This document shows positions 60,244 to 64,000 of a stretch of DNA of 64,000 nucleotides, one piece after another. Every line of letters starts with the position of its first letter. Within the stretch, counting starts at the first letter, position 1. The stretch comes from Treponema vincentii F0403 (GTDB lineage: Bacteria > Spirochaetota > Spirochaetia > Treponematales > Treponemataceae). The notes below the pieces were generated by a model. The model saw only the letters and a list, made by a program, of their open reading frames with translations. It searched no databases and was not told the DNA's origin. A program made the translations under genes and the position numbers. The stretch spans positions 2,141,959-2,205,958 of the forward strand of contig NZ_KE332512.1 in the NCBI RefSeq assembly GCF_000412995.1, written 5' to 3'.

Positions 60244-61464
60244 TTAGCGGGTAACGATGCGGATAAACCGCTTTTTCCCTGCGCGGAGAATGAGCTCACC
60301 TGTTTTGTCCAAGACGGCGGCGGTAATAACCGCTTTAAAATCGGTAACCGGCTGACCGGCCGCAAGGGCGCCCCCTTGTTCTATTAAACGGCGGGCATCG
60401 CTTTTGGTGGCGCATAAACCGCTTTGAACAAATAAATCGACAACCGGAATGCCCTGTTCAAATACGGCTCGGTTCATTTCTATCGTCGGCATTGCGCTCT
60501 TATCTCCGCCGCCGCCGAATGCGGCTTTAGCGCCGGTAAGCGCTGTGTCGGCTTCGTCTTTTCCGTGTATTTCTTTGGTAACTTCCCATGCAAGTCGTTC
60601 TTTTGCCTCGTTGATATTGCCGGCGCAGATGCGGTCGATCTCTTCTATCGGAAGGAAGGTAAACAACAACATGAACCTTCGCACATCGGCGTCGTCAACA
60701 TTCCGCCAGTATTGGAAAAAGTCGAATACGGGAGTCATCTCTTTGTCTAAAAAAAGTGCACCTTTTTCGCTCTTTCCCATTTTTTTGCCGTCGCTGCGGG
60801 TAATAAGCGGGAAGGTTAAACCGAATACCTCATCGCCGGTCTTGCGGCGTACTAAGTCAACCCCTGCGACAATATTTCCCCATTGATCGTCGCCCCCTAT
60901 TTGCAGGCAGCAATGATGTTTTTGATGCAGCATTAAAAAGTCATAGCTTTGCAAAAGCTGATAGTTAAATTCAAGGAAGGACAACCCCGTTTCCATACGT
61001 ATCTTGTATGCTTCAAATGAAAGCATTTTATTAACCGAAAAACAGGAGCCGATATCCCTAAGGAAATCGATATAGTTTAAGTCGGCCAGCCAGTTTTTGT
61101 TGTTTTCGGGAAAGGCTGTTTTCCCGTCAAAGCCGATAAAGCGGTCTAGTTGGGCTTTTATCTTTTCAACATTTTCATCAAGCTGCCGATAGTCCAGCAT
61201 TTTGCGCATTTCGGTTTTTCCCGAAGGGTCGCCGATACGACCCGTACCTCCGCCCAGCAAGGCAATACCGATATGCCCCGCGTCGCGTAAATGCCTAAGC
61301 GCAAACTGGGGAACAAGATGCCCGATATGCAGGCTGCCGCCGGTAGGATCGGTACCGATGTAAAACGTAACCGGCCCTTTATCCATTAATGCGGACAGCG
61401 CTTCCACATCAGTGCATTGCTGAAAAAATCCGCGGTCTATTAATGTCTGTAAAGCTTTATTCAT
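60244..61464 (-). CDS. tyrS: Tyrosyl-tRNA synthetase
   Basis: This 406-aa class I enzyme has GTDPTGGSLHIGHLVP (HIGH motif, about 38-53), GGDDQWGNIVAG for tyrosine binding, and KKMGKSEKGA (KMSKS, about 230), then a C-terminal S4 domain (GIPVVDLFVQSGLCATKSDARRLIEQGG). It charges tRNA-Tyr. A TATTAT box lies 6 nt before the ATG with TTGCAT 17 nt farther up and no ribosome site. Confidence 0.94.
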   Translation of the reverse strand: MNKALQTLIDRGFFQQCTDVEALSALMDKGPVTFYIGTDPTGGSLHIGHLVPQFALRHLRDAGHIGIALLGGGTGRIGDPSGKTEMRKMLDYRQLDENVEKIKAQLDRFIGFDGKTAFPENNKNWLADLNYIDFLRDIGSCFSVNKMLSFEAYKIRMETGLSFLEFNYQLLQSYDFLMLHQKHHCCLQIGGDDQWGNIVAGVDLVRRKTGDEVFGLTFPLITRSDGKKMGKSEKGALFLDKEMTPVFDFFQYWRNVDDADVRRFMLLFTFLPIEEIDRICAGNINEAKERLAWEVTKEIHGKDEADTALTGAKAAFGGGGDKSAMPTIEMNRAVFEQGIPVVDLFVQSGLCATKSDARRLIEQGGALAAGQPVTDFKAVITAAVLDKTGELILRAGKKRFIRIVTR

Positions 61465-61470
61465 AACCGG

Positions 61471-61499
61471 ATAATACTCTTTTTTATAAATAAATGCAA
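61471..61499 (-). promoter_or_regulatory. tyrS promoter (leaderless type)
   Basis: TTGCAT (61494-61499), 17 nt, TATTAT (61471-61476), then 6 nt to ATG 61464. Confidence 0.6.
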
Positions 61500-61506
61500 C
61501 TTTTGA

Positions 61507-61541
61507 TAAAAAAAACAGCTTCCGGTATACCGGAAGCTGTT
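61507..61541 (-). terminator. gap terminator
   Basis: A perfect 28-bp palindrome (61514-61541) with half-site AACAGCTTCCGGTA is followed on the minus strand by TTTTTTT. Confidence 0.85.
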
Positions 61542-61602
61542 ATGATGATGCAATAATTGCTTATGTTACCGGCAGAGCTGATAACATAGCGCAGCAAACA
61601 AG

Positions 61603-62700
<1,098 letters not shown>

Positions 62701-62740
62701 TTATGCGGCTGTTCCTTGTGTCCCTATAAAGCTTTTTTTA

Positions 62741-62769
62741 ACTGTAAATAAAAAGAGGGTGGCTGTCAA
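62741..62769 (-). promoter_or_regulatory. gap promoter
   Basis: TTGACA (62764-62769), 17 nt, TACAGT (62741-62746). The transcript would have a leader of about 80 nt. It lies 10 nt downstream of the xseA stop on the same strand. Confidence 0.7.
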
Positions 62770-62778
62770 TATCGAGTA

Positions 62779-63966
62779 TTACCTTTCCGTAGAGGCGGCA
62801 ATTTCGCCGTCGGCGAGTTTAATACGAAGCCGACCTGCGGCTGCCGCATCCTGTGTACGGCGGAGCACCAGTCCCGTTTGCCTATCATAGACGATGGAAT
62901 ACCCTCTGTTGAGAATTTCCTGCGGATTTGCCCCTTCAATCGTACGGGTCAGCAACGCGAGCCGGTGCTTCGTATCGGTCAGTCGCGCCTGCATCGAATA
63001 CAATAGATTTTCCTTAGCGTCGTCAAGGCGCATCAAAAGCGGCTGTTCGATACGGCGGAATTTCATTTCGAGCGACTCCGGCGTGAAGCCTTTGATGGTA
63101 AGCCGAATCCGTTCCAATATGCCGCCGATGCTGCGCAGCATATCATCCTGTAGTTGGGTTATCGTGCCGGTAATGTCGTCCAAGACCGGTACGGCAAGCT
63201 CGGCGGCGGCAGACGGGGTAGGGGCGCGTACGTCCGCGGCAAAGTCGGTAAGCGCCCAGTCGATTTCGTGCCCTACTGCGCTGATAACAGGAATTTCCGA
63301 AGCGGCAACGGCGCGGACAACTGCCTCATCGGAGAATGGCAGAAGGTCTTCCAGTGAGCCGCCGCCTCTTCCGATAATGATAAGTTCCCCGAGCTTATAC
63401 CGATTAGCGGTTTCCAGCTGGCGGGCTAACACAGGCGCCGCCTCCGCTCCCTGCACGGGAGCGGGCAGCACGGTAACGCTTACCGTGCGGTTCCTGCGCG
63501 AAAGCACAGTGAGAATATCGCGCAGGGCGGCGCCGGTGGGGCTGGTAATCACGGCGATACGGAGCGGGAAAAACGGCAGCGGGCGCTTCCGGGCTTGGTC
63601 AAAAAGGCCTTCGCGCGCAAGTTTTTGCTTCCGCTCTTCCAGCATTTTCAGGATAGCGCCCTCTCCGGCAAGCTCCATCGTTTCAACGATAACCTGATAC
63701 GAACCCCGCTGTTCATATACCGATAGCGAACCTGATACCACAACCTTGAGCCCGTCTTTAGGTTCAAACCCGAGCGTCCATGTACGGCCTTTAAACATCA
63801 CCGCTTGCAAAGCGGCTTTTTCATCTTTTAGGGTAAAATAGAGGTGCCCTGTGCTTGAAGGGCGGCAGTTGGAAATCTCTCCGGCGATGCGGAGAGAGGT
63901 AAAATTCTGCTCGAAAAGCGATTTGATAATGCCGGTAATCTCTTGTATCGAATATACGTGATCCAT
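62779..63966 (-). CDS. xseA: Exodeoxyribonuclease VII large subunit
   Basis: This 395-aa protein begins MDHVYSIQEITGIIKSLFEQNFTSLRIAGEISN and has an N-terminal OB-fold (about 1-100) and the Exonuc_VII_L catalytic region: RIAVITSPTGAALRDIL, IIIGRGGGSLEDLLPFSDE, ISAVGHEIDWALTDFAADVRAPTPSAAAEL. It is complete at the N-terminus and slightly short at the C-terminus. With XseB it degrades single-stranded DNA. A TATGAT box with TG upstream ends 6 nt before the ATG. Confidence 0.93.
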   Translation of the reverse strand: MDHVYSIQEITGIIKSLFEQNFTSLRIAGEISNCRPSSTGHLYFTLKDEKAALQAVMFKGRTWTLGFEPKDGLKVVVSGSLSVYEQRGSYQVIVETMELAGEGAILKMLEERKQKLAREGLFDQARKRPLPFFPLRIAVITSPTGAALRDILTVLSRRNRTVSVTVLPAPVQGAEAAPVLARQLETANRYKLGELIIIGRGGGSLEDLLPFSDEAVVRAVAASEIPVISAVGHEIDWALTDFAADVRAPTPSAAAELAVPVLDDITGTITQLQDDMLRSIGGILERIRLTIKGFTPESLEMKFRRIEQPLLMRLDDAKENLLYSMQARLTDTKHRLALLTRTIEGANPQEILNRGYSIVYDRQTGLVLRRTQDAAAAGRLRIKLADGEIAASTER

Positions 63967-63972
63967 ACCGGC

Positions 63973-63978
63973 ATCATA
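63973..63978 (-). promoter_or_regulatory. xseA extended -10 box (leaderless type)
   Basis: TGATATGAT lies 6 nt before ATG 63966. Any -35 is at or beyond the window edge. Confidence 0.45.
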
Positions 63979-64000
63979 TCATAATACTATAAAAAATCTA

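Noticed and set aside
62894..63697. Long plus-strand open frame of 267 codons
   Set aside because: It lies wholly opposite xseA, is Ser/Arg/Ala-rich with no domain, and has no ribosome site; it mirrors the codon pattern of xseA.

Overview
The window is chromosomal DNA of an oral-type Treponema (Spirochaetota), probably of the T. medium/T. vincentii group. The genus call rests on a major outer sheath protein (Msp) gene, spirochaete-style leucine-rich repeat and TPR lipoproteins, a class I (archaeal-type) lysyl-tRNA synthetase, a BpuR-like PUR-domain protein and a groES without groEL. The species guess is an inference from general resemblance.

Region 1 (1-15126) is the right part of a siphovirus-type prophage: the last codons of a head gene, major capsid, head-tail connectors, tail tube, Gp15-type protein, tape measure, lambda-like tail tip (DUF1833-like, NlpC/P60, J-like), then an AT-rich reverse-strand moron block and a tyrosine integrase. 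The moron block holds a lipoprotein and a tightly overlapping trio: HEPN-like protein, unknown protein, SecB-like chaperone. This looks like a toxin-antitoxin-chaperone (TAC) module. Terminase, portal and the left attachment site lie outside the window.

Region 2 (15127-20470) is a variable strip: a candidate small RNA, an Rpn-family nuclease gene flanked by AT-rich palindromic repeats, msp, a remnant of a second Rpn gene, and an AT-rich RloA/RloB-type defence pair.

Region 3 (20490-29480) is a conserved core: rpmH-rnpA-yidD-yidC-jag, a secreted unknown, a cyclophilin-FKBP fusion, and yajC-secD-secF. It serves ribosome and RNase P supply, then membrane and secreted protein biogenesis. The rpmH mRNA has a long leader with four hairpins. 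A second diverged copy, with compensating base changes in the stems, precedes the PUR-domain gene at 30127. This is a candidate undescribed structured RNA.

Region 4 (29747-47474) holds metabolic and envelope genes: PUR protein, phosphohexomutase, M18 aminopeptidase, a cation symporter, pyruvate kinase, an LRR lipoprotein divergent from a lipoprotein with a cholesterol-dependent-cytolysin-like core but no undecapeptide domain, NudC, RelB/YoeB, lysS, upp, a TPR protein and an NSS transporter.

Region 5 (47537-63966) is housekeeping: trpS, purine nucleoside phosphorylase, an RluA-family pseudouridine synthase without a normal start codon, a histidine phosphatase, lipoproteins, thyX, a group 2 sigma factor, groES, hemerythrin, tyrS, gap and xseA. 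At least eight genes between 41.6 and 64 kb have a -10 hexamer only 6-8 nt before the ATG and no Shine-Dalgarno, which suggests leaderless mRNAs. Hairpin terminators in several recurring sequence families separate the transcription units.
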